47,704 bases of DNA from Nemertoderma westbladi (GCA_032718475.1 JAUCBJ010005636.1:1-47704); one strand, 5' to 3'. Positions 1 to 10,472 are shown, numbered from the stretch's first letter. The notes: generated by a model not told the origin, from the letters alone. A program made the numbers and translations.

Positions 1-2
1 CA

Positions 3-233
3 AGCTTAGAAAACCCTATTCTCTGCGAGAGTTTTGGACGAACATATCCCATGACAAGCGGAGGAAAATCAGCTCGAGGAGAAGCATATCGAAATGGACG
101 AGACACCGACAGTAAACCCAAACCTTCTAATGCAATCATATTGCACCCTTCACCCAGGAGTTATGGCCCTCCTAGTAAAGTGGTTCCCCCAAAGAGAAAA
201 GGACTCTTGCTAGCTTTAAAAAAAACTGCGTAA
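3..233 (+). CDS. C-terminal end of an unrecognised protein, probably of a mobile element
   Basis: The frame is open from the left window edge to a TAA at 231-233, about 76 residues. The visible part is rich in Pro, Lys, Arg and Ser (PPSKVVPPKRKG near the end) and has no domain I recognise. A purine-rich AAGAAAGA at 248-255 is followed by TGTTTAGAG at 260, which could be a polypurine tract and the start of an LTR whose end (GCGCGAGCA) is at 1584. In that reading this is the last ORF of an LTR retrotransposon that extends off the left edge. The assignment rests on position and on the repeat copy at the other window end; the protein itself is unidentified. The start codon is outside the window; the ATG at 51 is probably internal. 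Confidence 0.35.
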   Translation, partial: SLENPILCESFGRTYPMTSGGKSARGEAYRNGRDTDSKPKPSNAIILHPSPRSYGPPSKVVPPKRKGLLLALKKTA

Positions 234-259
234 ACGCCGTCCGCGCAAGAAAGACTAAC

Positions 260-1584
260 TGTTTAGAGTATCTTTAGGTTTTAGAAACTGTGATTTTATA
301 TTTTATAGACTGAAAATCCCATTTTCTGGGAGCGGTGTAAAAGCCTTTGCTGAATTGCCCCGTTATTTTTATTATCTTTTACATTAAAATACTCTGTAGT
401 TGATTTAATAAGTGTAAGAGACCGTATTATTGCTGTATCGGTGTTTTTAGAGGATCTAAGACCTATTTCCTCCGTATGTGTACTGTGAAAGGCATATTTT
501 ATGATTCTATGGCAATTCGTGACGCAAAAGGGTGATAGCTACTCTTGAACAGTAGTTACTATGACTACGGTTAACAGCTGACATTCATACGTGTTGATTT
601 CCTTTGTTCTACGGTGTCTCTCAGTTCAGTCAGCCAATGAGAGCGTTTTTGTGGCTCCTTGTACAGAAAATTTCCGAGAAATGACGCAATGCCTATGTGC
701 AGTGTTTACATTCAGTCCTGAGCCAAAGAAAGAACGGCTTGGAAGTATTTTGTGCTTTACTGTTTTTTAGTCGTACACTAGTAGGTTTAATTATAAAGGG
801 CATATATCCTTTAACATACCTAACGACTACCTGACTCATGGAATCACTGCTAACTGATCATACATACTGACTGCTGAAACATTGCAAACTCATAACAATC
901 AGAGTTCAGTTGTTGTTTTATACTGCTATTTACTGTCAGTTCTTCATAATATGGTTGATGAATTATTATATTGGAATAACGAGAAATAACCCCGAAACCC
1001 AATATTCTTGATATACCGAAGGTAAGAGAGAAAGGTTACAGATAAACGATTGTGACTTATGTTAAAGTGGTTTGAAGTGAATCTAATGTTATTTGATAGA
1101 CCCTACATGAGTCAGTCTGTGTTCCTTTTATATGTGACTAAAATCAGTGAAGATCGGCAGATTAGTGTGCAGTATTGTGCAGCATTGTGTATGAGTGAGT
1201 CTGTTAAAGAAGCATTCCTAAAGAATGCGCCATATATGTGAATTATAATTGAGCCATATCGTTGTGAGTAGTTTAAGTCATAACTCTGTTTATGTAGATA
1301 AGGCGCCACGTCCTAAAGGAAATGTTAATATTACCGAAGGTGAATAATATTGTCAGAGATTATATAATACTGTCAGTCGAATAATACATTAGGCTTACAT
1401 AGCAATAAAATTAAACCGTCGAACCCAATCTCCCGGGAATATCCAGCGGGTGAATGGTCGCGCACGGATTGGTTTCGACTAGTGTAGTGAATCAAATACT
1501 TGTCATAGGCTAAAAAGCGATTTAATATCTAGAAGACATCTTAATTTGGCGGGTTAAACTGCCAAAGGTCTGAAAGCGCGAGCA
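260..1584 (+). repeat. LTR-like repeat, left copy
   Basis: From about 750 to 1584 the sequence is repeated, reverse-complemented and with few differences, at 46876-47704, where the window ends. The shared end reads GCGCGAGCA here and GCGCGAACA in the other copy, so the repeat ends in CA. The only upstream TG following a purine tract is at 260, giving a possible LTR of about 1.3 kb; the part 260-750 cannot be tested because the other copy is cut by the window edge. Short ORFs in it (such as 1059-1241) are conserved only as part of the repeat. A dispersed repeat of another class is possible. Confidence 0.45.
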
Positions 1585-1937
1585 AAAACCATTATATTTC
1601 ACCTTTCTTTGTAGAAACCTCTTCAATAATTCTTCAAATTCTCAGAATGCGCTCAAATGTGCCCCTACCTTTTCGAAACACATTCTGATTCATCGCAAGT
1701 CTTTCTACAGGATTCCTGGTCAGATGCAGCGTTATTGATTGGGTAATATAATATTGCGGCAATCGAGATAAAGACTAATTCCACGATATTACGAACGAAA
1801 ATAGGAGAGGTTACAATAGCTTGTAGTAACCTAGTATGTTAAGTTGCTCCAATATATTATGTAACAGCTGTTAAAAAATAATGAGTTCGGATTAGACACT
1901 ACGTGCATGTCGGTAGCGGTTGCTTGCATATTCTTAC
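1585..1937. other. Gene B intron, no feature seen
   Basis: Between the LTR-like repeat and the exon at 1938. I see no coding signal beyond a splice-like short segment near 1660-1720 that I did not accept. Confidence 0.4.
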
Positions 1938-2051
1938 CTTGTTGAACATAATAACATTTTCTTCATATTTTTTCCTGGATTCCACCTCATCCTTCAAGCA
2001 GGAATGATAATTATTTATATGTACTTTAATCAATTTCTTGGACGTCTCCAT
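1938..2051 (-). CDS. Gene B exon 4 (BAR domain)
   Basis: Acceptor CTATTGCAG before 2051 and donor AAG|GTAAGA after 1938. 114 nt, phase 0 at both ends, 38 residues with ESRKKYEENV. Same length and phase as gene A exon 36507-36620 (EKSRKEYFAYV), and corresponds to the GRAF BAR segment rich in Lys/Glu around a DKETEKY-type motif. About 10 of 38 residues agree between the two genes. Confidence 0.8.
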
Positions 2052-5000
2052 CTGCAATAGCGCAAGTTATTCTACTAATAAAAAACAATATTTTTGAAAT
2101 GCGATTAACTACACTACTGCTAAATAACAAAACTATTAATGTTCTCGGTCTTTCGTAATGGGAAATACCCTATTACTGTAAACCTTTTATTGGGTAATAA
2201 AATTTACTTCCCTAATTATTGTAAATCTTTTTGAAAAACTGATTCTTTATTTTTTAACGGTAATTTGAACGACTTGACGAATGAAATAAAACAGTAGATA
2301 ATTAACATTATTTTAAATCGACAGTTAAATCTCACCTCCATGTGCAAAAATAGGTACAATAGGCCTACCTAGTCTTACAGTAAATGATAAGTTATTCGTA
2401 ATTTCCTTTATACTCTAATTACATTTTATAAATCATACTGTACATAATTACATCATTATTGTTGAGTGGGTGAATTGTAACACGTGTTTATTTTTTCATT
2501 GGTTGTCATTCAATAACGATATATCCAGACTGATTCATAACAATTACGTAAATACCGGTATGAATAATCTCAATGGGACAGTAGGATACTTTTGAGGTTT
2601 ATTGGGTGTTGGATGGACGAGATAAATTGAGAGGAGGGTGATCGAGAGATTGTTCTGTTACACCTCGAGCCAACTCAGCTGAGATCGAAGCGTGCTGTGA
2701 GAGACTGTGCACCGAGTTAGCTCATTCCGGACATGAATGGTGGGTCAGCATTTGGATTGTGCTGAGCAGGCCTGTGATTAGGTCCGGGTCATTCCACACG
2801 TCGAACGACCCCACCCGAGATACAGTGGTGTCATTCCGAACGCCGCACCACCCCACCCGAGACACAGTGGTGTCATTCCGCACGCCGCACCACCCCACCC
2901 GAGATACAGTGGTGTCATTCCACACGCCGCATCACCCCACCCGAGATACAGTGGTGTAATTCTGCACGCCGCACCACCCCACCCGAGATACAGTGGTGTC
3001 ATTCCACACGCCGCACCACCCCACCCGAGATACAGTGGTGTCATTCCGCACGCCACACCACCCCACCCGAGACACAGTGATGTCATTCCACACGCCGCAC
3101 CACCCCACCCGAGATACAGTGGTGTCATTCCACACGCCGCACCACCCCACCCGAGATACAGTGGTGTCATTCCACACGCCGCACCACCCCACCCGAGATA
3201 CAGTGGTGTCATTCCACACGCCTTACCACCCCACCCGAGATACAGTGGTTTCATTCCACACGCCGCACCACCCCACCCGAGATACAGTGGTGTCATTCCG
3301 CACGCCACACCATCCCACCCGAGATACAGTGGTGTCATTCCGCACGCCGCACCACCCCACCCGAGATACAGTGGTGTCATTCCGCACGCCGCACCACCCC
3401 ACCCGAGATACAGTGGTGTCATTCCGCACGCCGCACCACCCCACCCGAGACACAGTGATGTCATTCCACACGCCGCACCACCCCACCCGAGATACAGTGG
3501 TGTCATTCCGCACGCCGCACCACCCCACCCGAGACACATTGGTGTCATTCCACACGCCGCACCACCCCACCCGAGACACAGTGGTGTCATTCCGCACGCC
3601 GCACCACCCCACCCGAGATACAGTGGTGTCATTCCGCACAGTGCACGACCCAACCCGAATGCAATAGACGAATAATGCTGAGCAAGGCAAGGGGGGCATT
3701 GCAACCCCGCCTCGAATACAGATCTGAGTGGGCGATTTTCAGAAGAGAGGAATGCTCCTATCCCATATAAACCAACGCGACTAGGAGTACCTAGGAGTCT
3801 GTGTAGCAACTCCCCCACCAAGACACGAGTTGCCAGTAGGCGAGCTCTCCGGTTTTGGGAGTGAAAACCGTCAAGACCCCGAGGCGGATTGAGATGAAGT
3901 AACATATTCGATAACGAGGAGAACCACACTTCTAGATCCAGGTCAGGTCAGGTTCCAGGATCTAGGTTCCAGGTCAGGCGGGAGACATTGTACAGGATGG
4001 AGCTGGCCTTTGTTATAAGAGAATGAAGATTTCTTGGCAGTATAGGTACGTACAACCGAAATGTAGTGATTTAGGTTGGGAAGCTTTTATCGGCAGCCAA
4101 ATCTCGATGTTAAATATGATTGTCAAAAATAACCAATCTACATGCCAGAAGGAAGGTTTGGTTTCTCTAAAGCGGGACTCGACTCTCTCAATACTTAAAG
4201 GTGACAAGACCGGTAACATTATCTTAATGGATAGGCCTACATTGATGAGGAATAAAGATATCACCCGCATTATTGTCAAATAGAGATATGTACTGTATTA
4301 GGTTCTATCTTGGAACCAAACAAATACTGTAAGTTTATCGCCGAGTTACCGAAATGCAACAATATCTCATTCCGAAGAACCCATCAATAGGTTATCGGCT
4401 ATTCATGGCGCTGAATTTTGCTTTGGCTGCCTGGTGTTGGGTTTCCCCGTCAGTTTCTTGGACGCAATGAGATTTGGAAAACCTGAAACCTGGTTGAAAC
4501 GTGAGAGGGAATGGGGGTTGACCGGTTTTACCTAGGGGCAACACGGGTACTTTGGTCTGATTCTCAAACCAGCGGTTAACTTTGTTAATTTAGAAGAACG
4601 AGTTAGGCCTAGTCAGGCGCAGTGTATTTTTTCCTCACGTTTTGATTTCTGGTCAGTCTGTTTAACTGACCAATTAGCACAGACATGTTCTTTCTAAAAG
4701 TACCTACTGCTTCCCAAGACTTCCAAAAATTTATTTTATAACACCCACCACAATTAATACAGTAATCAGTACCGGTATATCGGTTAATTATATGATATAA
4801 TATTATTCAGTCGAAATATCAAAGGAATTTTTGAAAATGGCATTATAGTTGATTGGAACAAAAGTTCGCATATATTGGAACAAAAGTTCGCATAAATTGG
4901 AACAAAAGTTCGCATATATTGGAACAAAGTTCGCATATATTGGAAAAAAGTTCGCGTTACGGTATAAGATATCTGTCATCTCTCCAGTCTACAACTCAAC

Positions 5001-8000
5001 TACACTCAGCCAGCCATTCTTCTCACTAGGTTTCTAAATTAATTTCAATATAGTAGTATTCATAATTCAACTTACCACATCAGCAGCCTTTTTACTTATA
5101 GAATCGAATATGTGACCAAAGGTGGTGAGAGTTTCCAATATGAACTCTTCATCTTTTGAGAAGCCAGCTTTATTGAAGTTTAAAATACTTTGAGAAAATT
5201 TGGCCTGCTTCACAGACATTTCTGTAATATTAAAATGCATGTCAATTATTTCCGTGGTAGTTTACAATCACTAATACAAACAATAACAATTTATCAAACA
5301 TGCGAAGGTGTGTTCCAGAAGGTCCTCGTAGCAAAAGCAATGTCCTGCACAGCGGGGGCGGTTCCATTCAATTGACAAGCATGGCGGGACTAATGAGACA
5401 CCTCCAATGATTTATTTGGTCTGGTTGAGATGTGTTATTATGCTTGACAAAATGAATCAGGCATATCGTTCTTGTGAAAGTGCCATCCAGAGATTTGGTG
5501 TCCTCAGCAGTTAGAGCCCAGCATGGACTCCCATATAAGAGTACTGGTACTACTGCTGCCCTAAATAATCGAACCTTGAGGTTCCGTTTTATTCCATGGG
5601 ACTTCCAAATCTAGGGAAGAATATTCAATGCTGCCCATGCCTTCCACTTACGTATTCGAAAGTCTTCACAACCAAGTTTGTCAACCAAGAGACTGTTTGT
5701 CAACCAAGAGACTGTTTGTCTACCAAGAGACGAGACTGTTTTTCAACCAAGATACTGTTTGTCAACCAAGAGACTGTTTGTCAACCAAGAGACTGTTTGT
5801 CAACCAAGAGACTGTTTGTCAACCAAGAGACTGTTTGTCAACATAGAGACTGTTTGTCAACCAAGAGACTGTTTGTCAACCAATAGACTGTTTGTCAACC
5901 AAAAGACTGTTTGTCAACCAAGTGAGTTTTTGACAACCAAGAGACTGTTTGTCAACCAAGAGATTGTTTGTCAACCACGAGACTGTTTGTCAACCAAGAG
6001 ACTGTTTGTCAACCAAGAGACTGTTTGTCAACCAAGAGACTGTTTGTCAACCAAGAGACTGTTTGTCAACCAAGAGACTGTTTGTCAACCAAGAGACTGT
6101 TTGTCAACCAAGAGACTGTTTGTCAACCAAGAGACTGTTTGTCAACCAAGAGACAGCCATTGTTTGTCTTTCTTATGGCAACTCTACCGTTCGTCCCGAG
6201 ATCTGTTACTTAGCGACCCAGCGCAGCGAGGGAGGTAAATAAGTCAGATAGAAGGGCGAATATGTAACTCTTTTATTTAATGTACAATATGTAATTTTGT
6301 TACATTATGCCAACTTAACAGCGTTCTGGTGAATTACTTGTAACGCAGCAAAGTACTTCTTTGCAGCGTTGTGGCCTATATTACGGAACGCTGCAAAGTA
6401 ATAAATGACATGGAAGCAACTTCAATTACCGTATTCCAGAATGTATTATTTCCATTTATGTTAATGAGTGCGTTTATCCATTAATTATCCAGTCTGCAGT
6501 GACGGGACTAGCTACTGTATGTAAATAATTGTTTAACGTGTACTGTAATCCATTATGGCGAAACGTCCAATAGAAGACACTAAAATAACCAAAGAAAGTG
6601 ACGACAGTGTTCAGTAAAACTGAACGGACACAGACGGTGACTAAGTTTGCTTCAGTCGACTATAGTCAAGATGGATTAATGATTTATCACATCTATGCAG
6701 TAGATAACTTCCAATAAACTTTAATTATATTTAAATGTATAATTAATACTGTGTACCTGTTTAAAATTTCACTTAAATTCAATATAGTACATGATTAAAA
6801 TGTATAAATGAGCATCCATAAAATCCTTTATTCACATACCGAACGCTGATAAGTTGACATAATGTAACAAAATTACATACATTATTATTGCTTGCAAAGG
6901 TAACTTTTCAGCGTTAAAGACCCTTGTTTATTTATGTAAACCTCCCTCGCTGCGCTCGCTTGGTACATAAATAAACTCGGGTCATAACGCTGCAAAGTGC
7001 TACTTTGCACACAATGATGTAAATAGTTATGATTAACAATATATTTTAGGTTAGTAGTCAATTAGTGTTAGTAATTGGTACTAATTATCTATAGTGTTAG
7101 GGTTAGGTTTATGGTAGAGTTTGGGGGAGGCTGTCATTTTTGATACACAGTAATACTGTAGTGAATTCGGTTTTTACTAACAACCTTTTCCTGTTTCTAG
7201 GATGCTCTGTCCTTCCTCAAAAAGTTTATCTATCGCCTTTTTAGATTCGTCCATTTTCGATTGGCGTTCTTTCAAGTCATTTTTGAAAGTTGGCCAGCAG
7301 TCAATATAGTCACCGAATAGCAGAGACTTTACCCTAAATGAGAAAAGCCGGGAGTAAATTTGTAAGTAGGCAGAACGAATAACGGTTTGATATTCTTATA
7401 ATTTCGTTGGGCATAGCTTACCAAATTCGACATTGAAGACAATAATCAAACCTGGATCACATAGATCCAGATAAATTAACTTTAATGTGCATAATTTATT
7501 TTATTAAGGAATAAAAAACCTTTGCACTGATTTTTATTTATTTTATTTTATTACTTAATAAGAATAATTCTATACATTTCAGTAGATATTTTCCACAAAC
7601 AACATCGGCTTAATCCAAAGCCGCTTGTAGGAGTTGCGATCAGAAGCAGTTTCCATCCACGACTAAAAGATATGAGAATGAGAATCCTTCAGAAGATACA
7701 CCGAGACACGCCGCCCGAGTCAACAGCGGACCGCGTCCCTCAGTGGTACACCAGGCTGGGCTCGATAAATCGGCTACTGGAACAGAAGACAGAGAAGAAA
7801 GAAGGAATGTAAAAAGACACTAAAGATGGCCACTATGAACTCTCGCACACTGATAGCTCATAGCAAACAGGGTGACATGGTAGCGCTGGAAATGGAATAT
7901 AACACTCCTGTATCCTAGAACATCAGATTTGTGATAAAGACACGCAGCCATCAAGAACAATGACATTGGAAATGATGAGCGTTTGTAACAAGTAAGAAAT

Positions 8001-10472
8001 TTGATCAATTTATCAATTGGTGGAGTAGGAATTCTGTCAATTTCAATTATTGTACATTTTATCAATTGGTGGAGTAGGAATTCTGTCAATTTCAATTATT
8101 GTACATCATCTAAATCAACATTGAATCTATAAATTCCATGGTCATGGCTGCAATTGGAACACCATGACAACATTAATATTTTGCTACAGTCCAACCAATG
8201 CATACAGTAAAGTTTATATTTTTAAATTTGGTGCTTTCAATATTTGATTTTAGAAATACAAGTTTAAAAAATTTAGAAATCACTATTTTCATTTATAAAA
8301 TTCACTAACATATTTAGAAAAAAAATCCTGCTGCTTGTAAACGACCTTCTGGAACACAATGTTGTACAAAATAATAACACTGGGTACCAACTTTTAGATA
8401 AAATTAGCCACGCGTTGCTTTTCTATAAGTAAATCCTCGAAATTATTAAATAAAATTGTCGCGAAATTAAATATTCAATTCTTATCAGGTGTATCATGTC
8501 CCCTACCGGTAGGTTGGTAACCGCTTAATTCTTAATTTATTGTGTACTGTACAATAAACTATGAAACCTACCGGGTACGTGTCACATAGGGGCCGTCCAA
8601 GAATGACGTCTGCACTTTTCCCCAAAATGTTGACCCCCTCCCTCCCCTAAATCAGATGTCATCAGATAGGCGTTGACCCCCCCCCCCCCCCCCTCCCCTA
8701 AATCAGATTAAATATATATATCTATATATTATATAGTAATAGGGGGTTAGCTAATAGGCCGGTTTGCCTGTGTACTGGAATAGCTTGGGCTGGGACGGAG
8801 TGCTGAAGATATGAATTAGGAAGTTAGGCCTACCACCGGTTACCGTACGTACATGACGTACGGTATCGGTTCAAAATGTCCTACCGGTACATCGGTACTA
8901 CCTGCCTACTGTTGCAATGGAGTATTATGCTGGGTCCCGGGCGCGGGCAGGCAGCACACAACAAATTAGGAAATGAGCGGTTACCAACCTACCGGTATCC
9001 GACATGATACCTGTACCATCAGCTGATCTGATAAGAAATAAATAGGCCCTACTTATTTCGCGACAATTTTATTCAATAATTTCGGAATTTACTTATTAAA
9101 AAGCAACGCGTGGCTAATTTTATCTAAAAGTTGGTACGCGGTGTTATTCTTTTGTGCTCTATTTATTTTCGACTGTCTGTTTGACTAAGTTTGTGTGTGT
9201 TCGACTGTGTTCGGTCGTGTTGCTCATTAAGTACCCTCCTATACTGTAGCTAGAGTTTTATTAAAAAAAGTGTTAAGTTTTCAGATAGCTAGTAATGGAT
9301 TTTTTATAATACTTTAGCTGTGTTTTTATGGTGCTGTAGCTAGTAAATAACTAATTTAAAAAATATCTTTTAAATATATTATATTACAATAATTGGTAAT
9401 ATTATACAAAATAAGATAGTAAAAAACATCTGAATTTCAGACACATACCTCCCACTACCTGAATTTACTCAGATTTAACTAAGACCAGTACTAAGGTAGT
9501 ATTTCCACATTCCACTTCTAAAATATATAAACAAAACATAGTAAAAATACCTATTGGGCATGCATGGGAGGCGACATGGTGAACTAGAAAAAATGTGGTG
9601 GAATTTGGAACAGTAGCCCATATTCTGGCGTTACGAGGACTACACCAGGGCATTACTATGGTATGTATAAGCAAAAATTTAAAATTTTTTCGATTGATTT
9701 TAATAATTGTTTCCGTGCATGTAACTATATCATAAAAAGTCAAAATCAGAAGACAGAATGAATGAGTGATTTCAACGGACAAGAAAAATTATTGTTCTAA
9801 ATTTTATGGTGTAGCTAGTGTTTTAGGTAGGTTTAGATAGTAATTTCAACACTGGTTCCGACATCCTACTTCCTTATATAAATATTTTATAGTAGCTAGT
9901 TCTTATTTCTATTTGTATAGAAAATGTTGCAGAACATGTCAACTATTCTTTTTTAAAAATATTATGTTCTGGAACAAATATTTTTTGTTCTAGAACATTT
10001 TTTAGAAAAAATTTGGATTCTATTTAAAAACGCATGGAATCGTTTTACAACGTGTATAAAAATGAAAGGCACTACTACATACTATAGTATGTGTACCCAT
10101 GACCGGAATTTTTTTTGTAGTTGCTAGTTTTTGCTATACTTTTTTTTAATGTTGTGTCATATTAGCTATAGTTTTGTAAAAAAAAATGTTCTAGAACAAA
10201 TATTTTTCTTCTAGAACAACAAAAGATAAGTACAGAAAATGTCATATTAAAATTTTCAATTTTTGCTTATACATACCATAGTAATGCCCTACACCAGAAA
10301 GCCGAAATATTACAATAATGTAACAAAAACTATAATTAGAATAGTGATTATACCTTTTACTGCCTTTGGATCGGTCATCTTTAGGTTTATCGCTACCGGT
10401 GACGTATGACCTGCGTCTTATAGGAAAGCTCTGTTCATTGTTAGCGATAGGTGGCAAAATAATACCCGCCAT
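1938..10472 (-). CDS. Gene B: GRAF/oligophrenin-like BAR-domain protein, 5' part of gene
   Basis: Four exons join as 10472-10354, 7333-7185, 5221-5076, 2051-1938 (528 nt, 176 residues) in one open frame; each junction has GT/AG and matching phase. The product begins with about 40 residues of basic, Ser-rich extension, then the start of a BAR domain (SLLFGDYIDCWPTFKNDL, then KAIDKLFEEGQSILETGKEM, then a helix with KQAKFSQSILNF). The order and spacing match the N-terminal BAR helices of the GRAF (ARHGAP26/10/42) and oligophrenin family, which bind curved membranes and, through PH and RhoGAP domains, switch off Rho GTPases. The PH and RhoGAP exons would lie off the left edge. It lies downstream of, and parallel to, gene A, so the pair looks like an old tandem duplication. 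Introns hold satellites, LINE pieces and fold-backs. Whether the gene is intact cannot be judged here. Confidence 0.8.
2052..2785. other. Gene B intron, no gene seen
   Basis: AT-rich sequence without open frames of note. About 2600-2780 is more GC-rich and leads into the minisatellite; it could be the flank of a mobile element, but I see no ends. Confidence 0.4.
2786..3655. repeat. 42-bp minisatellite, about 20 copies
   Basis: Head-to-tail units of 42 bp, each with CCACCCGAGATACAGTGGTG and a variable CATTCCACACG / CATTCCGCACG. Units differ at a few recurring positions (gatac/gacac, ccaca/ccgca). Because 42 is a multiple of 3, frames stay open through the array on both strands, which makes long ORFs (up to 383 codons on the minus strand, 224 on the plus) that are products of the periodicity. 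It lies inside the gene B intron between 5076 and 2051. Confidence 0.9.
4023..4283 (+). pseudogene. Possible Penelope-like reverse transcriptase fragment
   Basis: An 86-codon open frame contains LSILKGDKTGNIILMDRP. This resembles the segment 'ILPADKGNATVVMD' that opens the reverse transcriptase of Penelope-like elements, and the upstream basic region fits too. It stops abruptly at 4281 and no catalytic YxDD follows, so it would be a fragment. The similarity is by eye and short; the antisense frame over the same interval is also open and could be chance. Confidence 0.3.
4853..4955. repeat. Short tandem repeat, 21-22 bp unit, about 5 copies
   Basis: Units of TTGGAACAAAAGTTCGCATA with small indels (the last two lose an A). 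In a gene B intron. Confidence 0.8.
5076..5221 (-). CDS. Gene B exon 3 (BAR domain)
   Basis: Acceptor TAATATTACAG before 5221, donor GATGTG|GTAAGT after 5076; 146 nt. Enters in phase 1 (completing GAA) and leaves in phase 0. Codes for the helix with KQAKFSQSILNF and then DEEFILETLTTFGHIFDSI, matching the second BAR helix of GRAF proteins (AKRKFADSLNEF followed by an ...ARSLQEFATVL segment). Confidence 0.82.
5297..5610 (-). pseudogene. LINE 3' fragment (reverse transcriptase C-terminal region)
   Basis: Read on the minus strand it matches the LINE fragment at 24534-24950 block by block: the part for LFRAAVVPVLLYG-NP-WAL (near 5530-5590), the DG-F segment, then an ACGxxR-type end with GGAACCGCC. 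Frame is broken by stops and indels. It is a 5'-truncated, inactive copy of the GVLQGDTLAP-type LINE seen at five or six other places in the window. Confidence 0.65.
5677..6155. repeat. 19-bp satellite, about 25 copies
   Basis: Unit GTCAACCAAGAGACTGTTT repeated head-to-tail with scattered single-base changes; one unit near 5727-5745 has an extra GAGAC and one near 5920 is strongly changed. The plus-strand ORFs here (5596-6242) merely run through it, because 3 x 19 bp keeps the frames open. Confidence 0.92.
6212..6966. mobile_element. Fold-back / MITE-like element with ~100-bp inverted ends
   Basis: The left end (AGCGACCCAGCGCAGCGAGG at 6211 on) and the reverse complement of the right end (AGCGAGCGCAGCGAGGGAGG, ending 6960s) match, and inward the arms still match through GTAATTTTGTTACATTATG and the AACTTA-CAGCGTTC that follows. 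I found no clear target duplication. The middle (6555-6615) has an ATG-led 20-codon stretch (MAKRPIEDTKITKESDDSVQ) that might be a remnant of a transposase start. It sits between gene B exons 2 and 3. Confidence 0.6.
7185..7333 (-). CDS. Gene B exon 2 (BAR domain start)
   Basis: Acceptor TCTCATTTAG before 7333; donor AAAAG|GTTGTT after 7185 (a weak but GT donor). 149 nt. First base completes an AGG codon with the previous exon; last base completes GAA with the next. Codes VKSLLFGDYIDCWPTFKNDL then KKAIDKLFEEGQSILETGK, aligning with GRAF 'LEFSDCCLDSPHFRETL' and 'KFIKELIKDGKSLISALK', the first BAR helix. Confidence 0.85.
7334..8005. other. Gene B intron 1, left part
   Basis: No gene. Around 7610-7810 there is a stretch of higher GC content (AAGATGAGAATGAGAATCC... 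CGCCCGAGTCAACAGC) that looks like a repeat relic but has no visible ends. Confidence 0.35.
8009..8106. repeat. Two-copy tandem duplication of 49 bp
   Basis: ATCAATTGGTGGAGTAGGAA and what follows is repeated once with a 49-bp period and essentially no changes, so it is recent. Confidence 0.85.
8366..9155. mobile_element. Fold-back element, ~170-bp inverted arms
   Basis: The left arm from 8366 (ACAAAATAATAACAC, then GGTACCAACTTTTAG, TAGCCACGCGTTGCTTTT) is found reversed at 9155 going left. Both arms continue through AAAATTGTCGCGAAAT and end with ACCGGTAGGTTGGTAACCGC. The middle is unmatched and has a 17-C run at 8677 and an ATAT-rich part. No coding capacity; non-autonomous. I found no certain target duplication. 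Confidence 0.7.
9641..10296. mobile_element. MITE with 7-bp target duplication (element 9648-10289)
   Basis: The inverted ends begin GGGCATTACTATGGTATGTA and run over 35 bp with one or two mismatches. The flanks carry the same direct repeat TACACCA (9641-9647 and 10290-10296); if one terminal base is counted as flank, it is 8 bp, CTACACCA. The interior is AT-rich with repeated GTAGCTAG and GTTCTAGAACA motifs and no ORF. A 7-8-bp duplication fits hAT-like or related families, but the ends do not decide. It inserted in the first intron of gene B, only 58 bp from the first exon. Confidence 0.75.
10354..10472 (-). CDS. Gene B exon 1 (start codon, basic N-terminal extension)
   Basis: ATG at 10472 in the context GTACGCCATGGCG, an excellent Kozak match. 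119 nt, 39 codons plus two bases, then AAAAG|GTATAA. The two leftover bases and the first base of exon 2 make AGG, giving a continuous frame into the BAR domain. The peptide begins MAGIILPPIANNEQSFPIRR and goes on Ser/Lys/Arg-rich; no signal peptide. The family's usual proteins start only a few residues before the BAR domain, so this extension is unusual. I chose it because of start context, donor and matching phase; there is no homology support for the extension itself. Confidence 0.68.

Noticed and set aside
1059-1241. 60-codon ORF repeated at 47209-47403 (minus)
   Set aside because: Shared only because the whole LTR-like repeat is shared; a stop or shift differs at the end and the opposite strand is also open.
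1660-1715. Possible small exon on the minus strand
   Set aside because: Splice-like borders (ACCAG, AAAAG|GTAGGG) but no similarity to the next expected BAR exon and a length that does not fit.
2778-3929. 383-codon minus-strand ORF
   Set aside because: Nearly all of it is the 42-bp repeat, and other frames on both strands are equally open; the non-repeat first 90 codons show no domain.
4013-4279. Minus-strand ORF opposite the Penelope-like fragment
   Set aside because: Only the plus frame has a recognisable motif.
5596-6242. Overlapping plus-strand ORFs of 72 to 186 codons
   Set aside because: Read-through of the 19-bp satellite in all three frames.
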